Below, piece by piece: positions 1-8,729 of a DNA stretch of 64,000 nucleotides. The notes under the pieces are model-generated. The model ran no database searches. It was not told the DNA's origin and was given only the letters and a program-made list of their open reading frames with translations. Each line of letters begins with the position of its first letter. The first letter of the stretch is position 1. The stretch comes from Aminobacterium mobile DSM 12262 (GTDB lineage Bacteria; Synergistota; Synergistia; Synergistales; Aminobacteriaceae): the NCBI RefSeq assembly GCF_000526395.1, contig NZ_JAFZ01000002.1:126501-190500 (forward strand), in the 5' to 3' direction. The translations under genes and the position numbers were made by a program.

Positions 1-49
1 TGCCTCCATTTCATAGAGCATATCTATCTATGTATCTCAGAATAACACG

Positions 50-83
50 AAATGGGGGTAGCCACAAAGGACTACCCCCATTT
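50..83 (-). terminator. Hairpin terminator at the end of the flagellar gene block
   Basis: Bases 50-61 and 72-83 form a perfect 12-bp inverted repeat with a five-G/five-C core and a 10-base loop. It begins 9 bases after the stop codon of the last minus-strand gene. The T run is short on both strands: TTTT on the plus side, and ATTTCG on the minus side. It could therefore work in either direction. The first 49 bases show no gene. Confidence 0.75.
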
Positions 84-92
84 TCAGCAAAA

Positions 93-542
93 TTACATAC
101 GATTTACTCTAGGGAACAGCATGGTCATAAACTTTATTTCCTGGGCTGGATATAGTCGTCCTTGATTCATCCCAGGGCACATTTGAGCTGTCTGTTCCCA
201 CGATTGAGGGGTACGCACTACATGAGGCCAAAAGGGGAAAAGGGAGCACTGTATCGGCCTCACAGGATAAATAGCACAACGCCCCGTTTCTAGAGTATAA
301 AACACACATGCCCCTCCTTCTTTTTCGCGAAGGCTGGGGGCTCCCCATCTTTGAGTTTCATTTTTTATTCGGAATGTAGGAATATCTATGTTCAACCAAC
401 AGGCGATCCGTTCCTCATCTATAGGAGAGACCCAAATGGCGCCAGGTTCTCCTCTGCAACATCGTCCGCACCCTATACAGGAAAAACGCAATCCCTCTCT
501 CCACCACGGAAGGGGCTCTTCATTCTTCATGCGGGGAAGCAT
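93..542 (-). CDS. YkgJ-family cysteine-cluster protein
   Basis: A 149-residue protein with the YkgJ-family cysteine pattern: CxxCxxCC near residue 25, then a Cys in GACVF, then CxIYPxRPxxCxxFPFW and a late Cys. The family is thought to bind zinc or an iron-sulfur cluster through these cysteines, and its function is not settled. It is the last gene of the flagellar block and overlaps the end of flgJ, so its translation is probably coupled to it. ATG at 542, GTG at 545 and ATG at 530 are all possible starts, and none has a strong ribosome site. No signal peptide or membrane segment is visible, so it should be cytoplasmic. A role in flagella is only suggested by position. Confidence 0.75.
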   Translation of the reverse strand: MLPRMKNEEPLPWWREGLRFSCIGCGRCCRGEPGAIWVSPIDEERIACWLNIDIPTFRIKNETQRWGAPSLREKEGGACVFYTLETGRCAIYPVRPIQCSLFPFWPHVVRTPQSWEQTAQMCPGMNQGRLYPAQEIKFMTMLFPRVNRM

Positions 543-846
543 CACTTTCCAAGGATGAAGCTAACTGGTTGTAGAGAACCTTCCAAAGTCCCACACCATT
601 TTGCTTCGACAAAGCCTCGGCAGACATTTCTACAGAAAGATCTTCCATCGCTCCAAACGGCCGTTTTTCGTCACGCCCCGATATCCTTTTAGCGTCACGA
701 AGCATATTTTTCCATATCTGAGATAACAAGACCCCTTCAAACTGACGACATGCTTCTTCCAATTGTTCCCGCTGCTTCTTGTGATCTTCCGAAACAAAAT
801 TTTTCTGCACAACATGATTTTGAGAAGCATCAACTTTATTCAACAT
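520..846 (-). CDS. flgJ: FlgJ-like rod-binding protein, short form
   Basis: A 108-residue protein matching the N-terminal rod-binding domain of FlgJ; the central stretch with ACRQFEGVLLSQIWKNML is typical. FlgJ of enterobacteria caps the growing flagellar rod and carries a C-terminal muramidase that opens the peptidoglycan. Here the muramidase half is absent and the gene stops just after the rod-binding domain, as in many non-proteobacteria, so wall opening must come from another enzyme. The start ATG at 846 has a GGAGG site. It follows flgI by 13 bases. Confidence 0.85.
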   Translation of the reverse strand: MLNKVDASQNHVVQKNFVSEDHKKQREQLEEACRQFEGVLLSQIWKNMLRDAKRISGRDEKRPFGAMEDLSVEMSAEALSKQNGVGLWKVLYNQLASSLESDASPHEE

Positions 847-859
847 TATTATGCCTCCA

Positions 860-1978
860 CTACATAACTACAAGGTCTCCATGGAGAGCCCCAGCCTCTT
901 TCACTGCCTGAAGGATAGAGATAATATCTCTGGGCGTTGCTCCTACAGCATTAAGAGAATCCACAAGCTGATTGACCGTCGACGAGGCTCCAAGAGAGAT
1001 AAGGCTTCCGCCCTGCTCTTCCGCTTCAATTTCCGTTCTTGGCTGTACTGCCGTTCGTCCTTCTCCGAAAGGCTGAGGCTGGACGACTTCGGGTTTCTCC
1101 GTAACGCGCACCGTCAGATTTCCATGAGCGACTGCTACAGCGCTTATCTTTACATCACCACCCATAACAACCGTACCGGTTCTTTCGTTCACCACTACGC
1201 GAGCTATGGCATCTGGTTGCACGGTGAGACCTTCTATTTGGGATATAAAAGAAGAAGGCGAGGAAGTGAACTGCCCAGGAAGGGCAATGGTTACCATTCC
1301 CGCATCAACAGGTGTCGCCACTGCACCAAAACGAGAATTAATAGACTTGGCAATTCGTTCTGATGTAGTAAAATCAGGCTCCCTGAGAAGCAGGGAAACA
1401 GTTCCATCGGCAGTAAAAGTCATAGGTACGTCCCGTTCCACTATAGCTCCCCCGGGAATTCTGCCAACCGTAACTACATTTTTAGTCATAGAAGCTGCTT
1501 GTCCACCTGTTGCGAAACCTCCTACAAGTACCGGCCCTTGGGCTACCGCATAAACAAGCCCATCCGCCCCCTTTAGGGGAACTTGAAGCAACGTACCGCC
1601 TTGAAGACTCTTGGCGTCTCCCATAGTGCTTATCGTTACGTCTATTTGCTGCCCTGGGCGGGCAAAGGGAGGAAGTTCGCACGTTACTGTTACAGTAGCG
1701 ACATTCTTACTTTTTATAGCTCCATCGTCAAGAGTTAGGCCAAACTGGCTCATTACGTTACGTATCATCTGAAGCGCCATCTTCGACTTATCGCCAGTAC
1801 CCTGCAACCCCATAACCAGCCCCACACCAACAAGCTGATTTGATCGAACTCCTTGAATATCTACCAGATCCTTTATTCGAACTCCAGGATGAATCGCTGC
1901 CCACAAATTCGTCACCTGAGAGCTCCATAAGAAAAAGAGGGTGAGAAAGCATATGGATATTTTTGCACTTCTTTTCAT
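860..1978 (-). CDS. flgI: Flagellar P-ring protein FlgI
   Basis: A 372-residue protein, the usual length for FlgI, which forms the periplasmic P ring around the flagellar rod in the peptidoglycan layer. Residues 1-28 form a Sec signal peptide (basic start, hydrophobic core, cleavage near WAA-IHPG). The mature start, with VRIKDLVDIQGVRSNQL and GLVMGLQGTGD, is the hallmark of the family. An AGGAGG site lies just upstream of the ATG. It sits between flgH and flgJ, the classic order. Its presence implies a diderm-type basal body. Confidence 0.97.
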   Translation of the reverse strand: MKRSAKISICFLTLFFLWSSQVTNLWAAIHPGVRIKDLVDIQGVRSNQLVGVGLVMGLQGTGDKSKMALQMIRNVMSQFGLTLDDGAIKSKNVATVTVTCELPPFARPGQQIDVTISTMGDAKSLQGGTLLQVPLKGADGLVYAVAQGPVLVGGFATGGQAASMTKNVVTVGRIPGGAIVERDVPMTFTADGTVSLLLREPDFTTSERIAKSINSRFGAVATPVDAGMVTIALPGQFTSSPSSFISQIEGLTVQPDAIARVVVNERTGTVVMGGDVKISAVAVAHGNLTVRVTEKPEVVQPQPFGEGRTAVQPRTEIEAEEQGGSLISLGASSTVNQLVDSLNAVGATPRDIISILQAVKEAGALHGDLVVM

Positions 1979-1992
1979 GTATTACTAGCCTC

Positions 1993-2574
1993 CTAGAAAA
2001 TCGCCTGTAAAATCTGTGTGAGCAATCCTGGACGCTGGACTTTGGAAAGTGCGCCCTTCCCCTCAATGCCAATCTCTGCGTTAGCTATTTTATCGCTGGC
2101 GATAGTATTATTACCATCTACATCCTGGGGACGAATGACCCCTCGAATGCAAAGCTGTAGTTTTTCCTCGTGAGTTTCTACATCCCTAGCGCCCTCTATA
2201 ACGAGATTTCCATTAGGAAGAACCTCCGTAACAAGACAAGCTATGCGACTTTTCGCCGTGTGAGTTCTCTCTGTAGATCCATCACCTTTCACAGAACTTT
2301 TCGAGGAGAACCCTAAAGCCTTGATAAAATCGAGGACCCCCACTCCGTCACTCACTGAACTGTCATTCTTTTTGCTTACGTCAGTTTTAGCCTCATCTTT
2401 CGTAGTTGTTTTTTCCGACACTACGACTGTTACAAGATCCCCCACTTTACTAGGGCGCTGATCGGCTACCCAATTTGTATTGTCATTCCAAATAGACTGG
2501 GCAAAAGCGATAGGGCTGCTGCCTGAAAAAGTTATAACAATCGCCACCAAAAGAGCAAACATATTCTTTTTCAT
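1993..2574 (-). CDS. flgH: Flagellar L-ring protein FlgH, lacking a lipobox
   Basis: A 193-residue FlgH, which builds the L ring in the outer membrane. The family motif with VGDLVTVVVSE is near residue 45, and the C-terminal VRPQDVDGNNTIASDKIA motif is present. Residues 1-25 are a signal peptide ending SPIAFA-QS. There is no cysteine at the cleavage site, so it is not a lipoprotein, unlike the enterobacterial protein, which is lipid-anchored. It overlaps flgA by 4 bases (ATGA) and is somewhat shorter than the enterobacterial form. Confidence 0.93.
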   Translation of the reverse strand: MKKNMFALLVAIVITFSGSSPIAFAQSIWNDNTNWVADQRPSKVGDLVTVVVSEKTTTKDEAKTDVSKKNDSSVSDGVGVLDFIKALGFSSKSSVKGDGSTERTHTAKSRIACLVTEVLPNGNLVIEGARDVETHEEKLQLCIRGVIRPQDVDGNNTIASDKIANAEIGIEGKGALSKVQRPGLLTQILQAIF

Positions 2575-3500
2575 TGGGTATCTACCTCCACTCTACCTGG
2601 ACTTGCCACTCGCCCTGTAACCACTGTTCTACTGGCTATATTGCGAACTCGTATAAAATCGCCGGGCTGGCCCTCATCAAGAGCTTCACCTGGAACTTCT
2701 ATTAAAAGTGCCCCTACCTGCGCCGCAATAATAACACGATCTCCTCTTAAAATTATCGGCTTTGTCTCAAGAATGTTGAGAGAAACAATATCTCCCATCT
2801 GCCCGTCTCTTCGTAACACAAGCCCTAACACTTCCTCAATACGGCTTGGCAGTTCACCAGGCTGACTTAAACACACTCTTCGCAATACTACATCCTCTTC
2901 AGAGAGAGGTTTCCCTCTGGGAAAAGCTCGTTGAAGAACAACGGCTGGCTGATACCAATTAATGCGTACTGGGACAGATTTTTCTCCTTTAGCACTCCGG
3001 AATTTAAGGGTTGTTGATCCAACACCAGGGGTTAAAGAACCAGGTTCCAGAAATTCTTCCGTGTCTTTAGGTGCGGCTCCTGATAGAGGATTTACGTCTA
3101 CCTCCCACGCCCACCCTGAAATACGGCGAACAATGTTCGGGAGTCGAGGTTCCTGAAGAACAGGAACTCGCTCTGCCATGAGAAGAGAGAGGCGTATACC
3201 ACCTATTCCTCCCTCCTGCAAGGCATTAATAATATCTTCCCTCGATATATAACCAGTTTTTTTAGGGAAAGGAATCGCACGAGCCTTTTCTACCACAGGA
3301 GAAGGCCCGTTAATAATCGCCACATTTTCCAGCCGCATTCCATCTCCCCAATAAAAAATCGAGGCAGGGATATCTATGGAAAGGGGGCTTGCGGCCATAG
3401 CAGGGGTATACATGGGGGCAAAAAATCCAATCCACAAAAAAACAAAAAACAGGCGGGACACATACCTCACCCGCCTGTAAAACATGCCTTTTCTCTTCAT
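2571..3500 (-). CDS. flgA: FlgA, P-ring assembly chaperone
   Basis: A 309-residue protein. FlgA is a periplasmic chaperone needed to assemble FlgI into the P ring. Residues 1-36 form a signal peptide ending in PAMA-ASP. The C-terminal third holds the SAF-like and beta-clip region (PLSEEDVVLRRV, then GDIVSLNIL and GDFIRVRN), closing with the typical GRVASPGRVEV. The N-terminal part is less conserved and makes it longer than enterobacterial FlgA (about 220). It lies 9 bases after flgG and overlaps flgH by 4. Confidence 0.9.
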   Translation of the reverse strand: MKRKGMFYRRVRYVSRLFFVFLWIGFFAPMYTPAMAASPLSIDIPASIFYWGDGMRLENVAIINGPSPVVEKARAIPFPKKTGYISREDIINALQEGGIGGIRLSLLMAERVPVLQEPRLPNIVRRISGWAWEVDVNPLSGAAPKDTEEFLEPGSLTPGVGSTTLKFRSAKGEKSVPVRINWYQPAVVLQRAFPRGKPLSEEDVVLRRVCLSQPGELPSRIEEVLGLVLRRDGQMGDIVSLNILETKPIILRGDRVIIAAQVGALLIEVPGEALDEGQPGDFIRVRNIASRTVVTGRVASPGRVEVDTQ

Positions 3501-3509
3501 TGCTATATT

Positions 3510-4298
3510 TTATCGACGAAGCCCGTTAGCAATTCTCAAGAGTTCATCGGCGGTTTGAATACTTTTAGAGTTGGCCTCATATGCTCTCTGGGCTACAATA
3601 AGGTTGACCATTTCCTCTACCACCTGAACGTTTGACATCTCAAGAATCCCCTGATGGAGATACCCCAGGCCATCCTCTCCTGGAAGGCCTGCTATCGCTT
3701 CACCGCTGGCAGGCGTTTCTTCAAAAAGATTTCTGCCTATAGCTCGAAGACCAGCTGGGTTCACAAAACGGGCGATTTCAATCTGTCCAATTTCGTCGGC
3801 TTCCTGATTCCCTACTGTTTTGACGGAAAAACGCCCCATATTATCGATAATGATTTCGGTTGCATCTTCTGGGACGGTGATAGCCGGTTCTAATAAAAAA
3901 CCATCGGTTGTTACAATCTGGCCATCTCCATCTATCTTCCAAGAGCCGTCTCGCGTATAAGCAATATCCCCGTTAGGGCGCACAACTTGAAAGAAGCCAT
4001 CGCCTTCGATAGTAACATCAAGAGGATTATTTGTTACCTGCAAGTTCCCCTCAGAAAACATTCGGCTGGTTCCGACTACTTTAGTGCCCAAACCTACCTG
4101 AATTCCAGTTGGGACAGTAGCTCCTGTTTCCACTGGAGCACCAGGTTCTCTATCTATTTGATAAAGAAGGTCCTGAAAGTCGGCTCGCATTTTCTTATAT
4201 CCTGACGTGTTCACATTAGCTAAGTTGTTAGATGTAACGTCGAGATTTGTTTGTTGGGCCACCATTCCTGTTGCTGCAGACCATAGAGCTCGAATCAT
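3510..4298 (-). CDS. flgG: Flagellar distal rod protein FlgG
   Basis: A 262-residue protein, the normal FlgG length, forming the distal rod of the flagellum. The N terminus ([18 protein letters not shown], then [13 protein letters not shown]) and the C terminus ([16 protein letters not shown] and [17 protein letters not shown]) are the paired helices that build the rod coiled coil. It is exported by the flagellar type III system and so has no signal peptide. It follows its paralogue flgF by 18 bases. Confidence 0.97.
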   Translation of the reverse strand: MIRALWSAATGMVAQQTNLDVTSNNLANVNTSGYKKMRADFQDLLYQIDREPGAPVETGATVPTGIQVGLGTKVVGTSRMFSEGNLQVTNNPLDVTIEGDGFFQVVRPNGDIAYTRDGSWKIDGDGQIVTTDGFLLEPAITVPEDATEIIIDNMGRFSVKTVGNQEADEIGQIEIARFVNPAGLRAIGRNLFEETPASGEAIAGLPGEDGLGYLHQGILEMSNVQVVEEMVNLIVAQRAYEANSKSIQTADELLRIANGLRR

Positions 4299-4316
4299 TT
4301 ATCATCCCTCCAGAAG

Positions 4317-5126
4317 TTAGACGGCTCTGCCGAATGTGGTAATAAGCCGGCCTGTCATCTCGTCATGAGTAGATACTGCTTTCGAAGCACTTTCATAAGC
4401 TCTGTGGGCTTCAATCATCCGTACCATTTCTTCCACCACATTGACGTTAGACATTTCCAGTGCCCCTGACTGAAGCTCAAAATCCTCTACAGCATCTGGC
4501 TGGCCCGACTCTCTTGTCTCTGATAGGAGAGATCCTCCTATTTGCCTCAAATACGAGGGGCTTTGAAAAGATACGACCTGAAGAGTATCTACTACCTCAT
4601 CATCTGCAATAAGGCGACCGGAGTTATCAAACTCTATTCGCGTTGCATCCCCTATTTCCAAAGGTCCTCCATTGCCTAGCACCAGCATACCGTCGTGTGT
4701 AACAATTCTTCCTTCAGAATCAAGTTGGAAATGACCAGAACGGGTATAGAAAATGTTCCCACCCAAATCCTGTACAACGAAAAAACCATCCCCTTGCAAC
4801 GCCACATCCAAGTTTTTTCCTGTTATCTGAAGCATTCCTGCCTCTGTTTTCATCGCCGTTTCTGAAAGGACGTTGGCAAGAGGTATATCACCTATAGGAA
4901 CTCTTCCTCTAAAAACGACACTATCTGGAGGCACTACTTCTATTTTCCCTTCTCCAGGATCAAGTTTTTCCAGGCGATCCATAAAGACGTCAGGGAAAGA
5001 CTTATTAACGGCAATCCTTCCTTTAAAACCAGCGGTGTTTACGTTGGCCAGGTTGTTGGCGACTACATCGCCCATTCTCTCTTGTACTAGCATGGCTGAC
5101 GCAGCAGCATAAAGCCCTCGATGCAC
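4317..5126 (-). CDS. flgF: Flagellar hook-basal body protein, FlgF/FlhO type
   Basis: A 269-residue FlgG paralogue with the same N-terminal ([17 protein letters not shown]) and C-terminal (LEMSNVNVVEEMVRMIEAHRAYES) rod helices. It is called FlgF because it precedes flgG, and it matches the flhO gene that follows mbl in Bacillus subtilis. It should form the proximal rod. The start is GTG at 5126 with a clear AGGAGG site upstream. It begins 21 bases after the MreB-family gene. The FlgF name is by position and similarity, and other rod subunits are possible. Confidence 0.88.
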   Translation of the reverse strand: MHRGLYAAASAMLVQERMGDVVANNLANVNTAGFKGRIAVNKSFPDVFMDRLEKLDPGEGKIEVVPPDSVVFRGRVPIGDIPLANVLSETAMKTEAGMLQITGKNLDVALQGDGFFVVQDLGGNIFYTRSGHFQLDSEGRIVTHDGMLVLGNGGPLEIGDATRIEFDNSGRLIADDEVVDTLQVVSFQSPSYLRQIGGSLLSETRESGQPDAVEDFELQSGALEMSNVNVVEEMVRMIEAHRAYESASKAVSTHDEMTGRLITTFGRAV

Positions 5127-5147
5127 TGGACAATCCTCCTATAGACT

Positions 5148-6200
5148 CTAGAGTTTTTTCTTCCGTCCTTTCTTTGATGCGCTGGTCATTAATATTCCGC
5201 TCCGCCCAGTAGCCTTCAGCTTATCGATCTCCGCAAGCGCTTTACCTGTCCCAACAGCAACACACTCCATAGGATCTTCGGCACAGAAACAATTGATGCC
5301 AGTTTGCTGTGTAATAAGCTCTGGGAGACCTCGCAGTAACGATCCACCGCCAGTAAGGACAATCCCTCTATCTATAATATCGGCCGAAAGTTCCGGAGGC
5401 GTTAGCTCTAATACATTTCTTACTCCATCATTAAGAGCCTGGATCATTTCACCAATGGCTTGGCTCACAGAAGCACTGCTAATCTCTATCTGGCGAGGGA
5501 GGCCTTGGACTAGATCTCTCCCTTTAATGGTCATCGTCATTTCTTCCTCTTCCTGGCCACAGGTTCCGATAGTAATCTTCAAATTCTCAGCTGTCTGTTC
5601 TCCTATAGCAAGGCTATAGTGTTTACGCAAATAACGCATTATTGCTTCATCAAATTTATCTCCACCAATGCGCAGCGACTTAGATACAACAATTCCCCCC
5701 AAGGAAATAACTGCAATATCGGTAGTTCCACCACCAACATCTACAATCATTTTTCCTCGAGGCTCTTCTACGCTGAGGCTGGCCCCTATTGCAGCAGCCA
5801 TAGGCTCTTCAATCAGAAAAGCTTCACTGGCTCCTACTTCAACCGCGGCTTCTAAAACAGCTCTTCGTTCTACATCAGTAGCTCCTGATGGGACACAAAT
5901 CATAACCCTGTTTCTAAAGAAACGACTGAACCCTTTGTTGACTCGCTTCATAAAATAACGAAGCATGGCTTCTGTCATGGTATAGTCGGCAATGACTCCA
6001 TCACGTAGCGGCCGGACTGAAATTACGTTTCCCGGGGTACGCCCCACCATATTTTTTGCTTCATTGCCTACTGCAAGTATTTTCCCATTTTCTAGATCTA
6101 TGGCAACCACTGAAGGTTCCCGAAGAACGATCCCCTTATTTTTTACATAAATAAGCACTGTCGCTGTTCCAAGGTCTATACCGATATCGCTTCCGAACAC
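5148..6200 (-). CDS. MreB-family actin homologue next to flagellar genes (Mbl-like)
   Basis: An actin-fold shape protein of 350 residues. The phosphate-1 loop is in DIGIDLGTATVLIYV, phosphate-2 in VDVGGGTTDIAV, and the adenosine motif in IVLTGGGSLLRGLPE. The start is placed at GTG 6200 because AAGGAGG lies 8 bases upstream and the protein then begins one step before the conserved DIGIDLG. A longer frame from TTG 6266 would overlap truA. It is one of two MreB paralogues in the window; the other is at 58449-59507 with mreCD. The order MreB-like, flgF, flgG matches mbl-flhO-flhP of Bacillus. It has a basic tail (KKGRKKKL). It probably polymerises under the inner membrane and guides wall synthesis. 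Confidence 0.9.
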   Translation of the reverse strand: MFGSDIGIDLGTATVLIYVKNKGIVLREPSVVAIDLENGKILAVGNEAKNMVGRTPGNVISVRPLRDGVIADYTMTEAMLRYFMKRVNKGFSRFFRNRVMICVPSGATDVERRAVLEAAVEVGASEAFLIEEPMAAAIGASLSVEEPRGKMIVDVGGGTTDIAVISLGGIVVSKSLRIGGDKFDEAIMRYLRKHYSLAIGEQTAENLKITIGTCGQEEEEMTMTIKGRDLVQGLPRQIEISSASVSQAIGEMIQALNDGVRNVLELTPPELSADIIDRGIVLTGGGSLLRGLPELITQQTGINCFCAEDPMECVAVGTGKALAEIDKLKATGRSGILMTSASKKGRKKKL

Positions 6201-6247
6201 GAAGGTAGCCTCCTTATCTGCAAAAACATTCCCTCTCTGGGAAAGTA

Positions 6248-7069
6248 TTATATGTGTTTCCTCCAAAAATCAGAAGGGACAAATATGCCTGCTTTTTCCT
6301 TTATTTTTGGAAGGCCGTTAAGAAATGGAGATGCATCGTACCCAACTCTCCAAAAATACAAGCCATGAGCCGGCACCGTCATTCCTGATTCCCTACGACT
6401 CCCTTTCCCATTAAGTAAGTCTCTAATCCACTCTGGACTCTGCTTGCCTTTTCCTACAAGGTCTAGACTTCCTATAAGAATGCGAACCATGTTCATAAGA
6501 AAAGCGTTACCGCGAATAGTAACAATCGATAGTTGCCCATTTTGATGCCAGCGGAAAGTGTAAATGGTACGGATAGTATTGTCTGGACACTCTTTGATTG
6601 GACAGAACGCCCTGAAATCGTGGGTCCCTTTTACGTACTCGCAAGCCTTTCCCACGGCTTCTTTATCCCATTTCCAGCGATTCCACCACGCCCGTTCTCG
6701 AAGATACGGAGGGAAAGCAGGGCCATGCCATATATAATATCGGTATTCTCTCCATAAAGCACTAAAACGAGCGTTAAAATCGTCAGAAACATGATAAATA
6801 TTCATAATACGTACCGTTTCTGGCAAGTAATAATTGATAGCTAACAATAATCTGCCAGGATCCCATCCGACAGGAAGCTCAAAGGAAACAACTTGTCCTT
6901 TCCCATGAACACCGGCATCAGTTCGACCAGCAGCAAAAACAGTGGTGGGCTCACCAAATATTTTGCCTATAGCTTCTTCCAGAGATTGTTGAACGGTAGG
7001 GACTCCTGATTGTCGCTGCCAACCACAGAAAGCGGTTCCATCGTAACTTATTGTGGCAGCATAGTTCAT
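6248..7069 (-). CDS. truA: tRNA pseudouridine synthase A
   Basis: A 273-residue TruA, which makes pseudouridine at positions 38-40 of the tRNA anticodon stem. The catalytic aspartate is D51 in GRTDAGVHGKGQV. The N terminus (ISYDGTAFCGWQRQ) and the later RNAFLMNMVRIL-like stretch (GNAFLMNMVRILIG) are typical. Length is normal. Its ATG overlaps the end of ecfT by 4 bases, as in the rplQ-ecfA1-ecfA2-ecfT-truA order of Firmicutes. Confidence 0.97.
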   Translation of the reverse strand: MNYAATISYDGTAFCGWQRQSGVPTVQQSLEEAIGKIFGEPTTVFAAGRTDAGVHGKGQVVSFELPVGWDPGRLLLAINYYLPETVRIMNIYHVSDDFNARFSALWREYRYYIWHGPAFPPYLRERAWWNRWKWDKEAVGKACEYVKGTHDFRAFCPIKECPDNTIRTIYTFRWHQNGQLSIVTIRGNAFLMNMVRILIGSLDLVGKGKQSPEWIRDLLNGKGSRRESGMTVPAHGLYFWRVGYDASPFLNGLPKIKEKAGIFVPSDFWRKHI

Positions 7070-7881
7070 AAAACAATCACCCTTCGATCTATATATATTA
7101 ATAAACCAATGGTAAGGATGAGAACGATCAATGCTGCGCTATCACGCATCTTCCAGCAAAGAGGCTTGAACCTGGTTCGTCCATTCCCCCCCCTGTAACA
7201 TCGAGCTTCCATAGCTGTAGCCAGGTCGTCTGCTCGCTGAAAAACAATGACAAAAAGAGGGACCAGCACCGGAAGCATCGCCCGCAAACGTTGCCATAGG
7301 TTCCCTTTATCGAGATTGGCCCCCCGCGCAAGCTGAGCCTTCATAATGCGGTCTGTTTCATCAAGAAGGGTAGGAATAAACCGCAAAGCAATGGTCATCA
7401 TCATGGCTAACTCATGGGCAGGAAAACCTAATGGCGCCAAGGGCGAAAAAAGTTTTTCCAATCCATCTGAAAGTTCCATGGGGCTAGTTGTTAATGTGAG
7501 GAAACAAGCAAAAAGAACCAGAAAAAGAAGTCTCAAGCCCATATAAGCCCCCATACGAATGCCTTCTGCGGTAATAGAAATGATGCCCCATTGAAAAACC
7601 GGCGTCCCTTTAGTGAAGAAAAGGTGTATCAGAGCTGTAAAAACAACCAGAATCATCACAGGTTTTACAGAACGAAGAACTAAAGAAAAAGGAAGTTTGG
7701 AGAAAAAAGTCATGACAAGAAGCAATAAAGCCCACACACCAAAAGCCATGGGATGCTTTATTAAAAAAATCCCCGTTAATAGGAGCATGGTTCCTAAAAT
7801 TTTACATCGAGGGTCAAGTCTATGGATTATCGAGGGAGCAGGCACAAATTGACCGAAGGTAAGATGATTAAGAAACTTCAT
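7066..7881 (-). CDS. ecfT: ECF transporter transmembrane subunit EcfT
   Basis: A 271-residue membrane protein with several hydrophobic segments. It is the shared T component of energy-coupling-factor vitamin importers. The two coupling motifs that transmit ATPase movement are visible near the C terminus: AQLARGANL and MEARCYRGG. It overlaps ecfA2 (upstream) and truA (downstream) by 4 bases each, so the module is translationally coupled. No substrate-binding S component is present in the window, so it probably serves S proteins encoded elsewhere. Confidence 0.93.
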   Translation of the reverse strand: MKFLNHLTFGQFVPAPSIIHRLDPRCKILGTMLLLTGIFLIKHPMAFGVWALLLLVMTFFSKLPFSLVLRSVKPVMILVVFTALIHLFFTKGTPVFQWGIISITAEGIRMGAYMGLRLLFLVLFACFLTLTTSPMELSDGLEKLFSPLAPLGFPAHELAMMMTIALRFIPTLLDETDRIMKAQLARGANLDKGNLWQRLRAMLPVLVPLFVIVFQRADDLATAMEARCYRGGNGRTRFKPLCWKMRDSAALIVLILTIGLLIYIDRRVIVL

Positions 7882-8729
7882 GATTTTCTCACCCTTTTTA
7901 CTATGGATTGAAAAAGTTTACGTTGATTCCAAGTCAATGGCACCTTCCAGCCTCCTTGCTCTAAAAGAACTGCTAACTCTAAGACATCAGGAAGACATAG
8001 GCCTCGCACTGGATTTTGACTCAGTGCTTGAACTATCTTTTCTGGATCACCCTGTACAACCTCTTTGCCCCCTTCGAGAACAAGAATAGAATCACTGGCA
8101 GTAAGGGCTATTTCCAAATCGTGAGTAACAAAAACAATACCTCTCCCTTTCTCTTTCTGGGACAAGAGAAGCTTTACGAGATCTTTACGACCAGTGGCGT
8201 CAAGCCCCGCCGTAGGTTCATCCAGAACGAGATAGGCGGGATTAGCTGCAAGAACAGAAGCAAGGGCTATACGTCTTTTTTCGCCCCCAGAAAGCTGAAA
8301 GGGATTCCGATCTAAAAAACTTTCAGAAAGCCCCACTTCACGAAGGGCGCCTTTCACGACTTCCTCGAGATCTTTCTCTGCTACCCCCCAGTTTCTAGGG
8401 GCAAAAGCCACCTCTTCAAAAACTGTTTCAGCAAAAAGTTGTTGTTCAGGATATTGAAAAACAAGACCTACAGTATGTCTGATACTTCTTAACTGAGAGC
8501 TACCTGGACGAGATAAATAATTTTCCACAGACACCTCTCCACGTCCAGCCTCAGGAACCAGCAACGCATTCAAATACTGGGCAAGAGTAGACTTACCGCT
8601 ACCAGTATGCCCTACAATAGAAAGCCATTGCCCCTTTTCCGTACGCAAATTCACATCCTTCAAAGCCACTGTTTCCAATGGAGTGGAAGGATGATAAATA
8701 TGGGTGAGGTTTTTTACTATAATAGACAT
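7878..8729 (-). CDS. ecfA2: ECF transporter ATPase EcfA2
   Basis: A 283-residue ABC ATPase. Walker A is GHTGSGKST (residues 40-48), the Q loop is VFQYPEQQLF, the signature is LSGGEKRR, and Walker B is YLVLDEPTAGLD. The FQYPEQQLF motif is typical of the EcfA2 side of the heterodimer. It pairs with EcfA1 and EcfT to import vitamins or metal ions with an S component. It overlaps ecfA1 by 13 bases and ecfT by 4. Confidence 0.94.
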   Translation of the reverse strand: MSIIVKNLTHIYHPSTPLETVALKDVNLRTEKGQWLSIVGHTGSGKSTLAQYLNALLVPEAGRGEVSVENYLSRPGSSQLRSIRHTVGLVFQYPEQQLFAETVFEEVAFAPRNWGVAEKDLEEVVKGALREVGLSESFLDRNPFQLSGGEKRRIALASVLAANPAYLVLDEPTAGLDATGRKDLVKLLLSQKEKGRGIVFVTHDLEIALTASDSILVLEGGKEVVQGDPEKIVQALSQNPVRGLCLPDVLELAVLLEQGGWKVPLTWNQRKLFQSIVKRVRKS

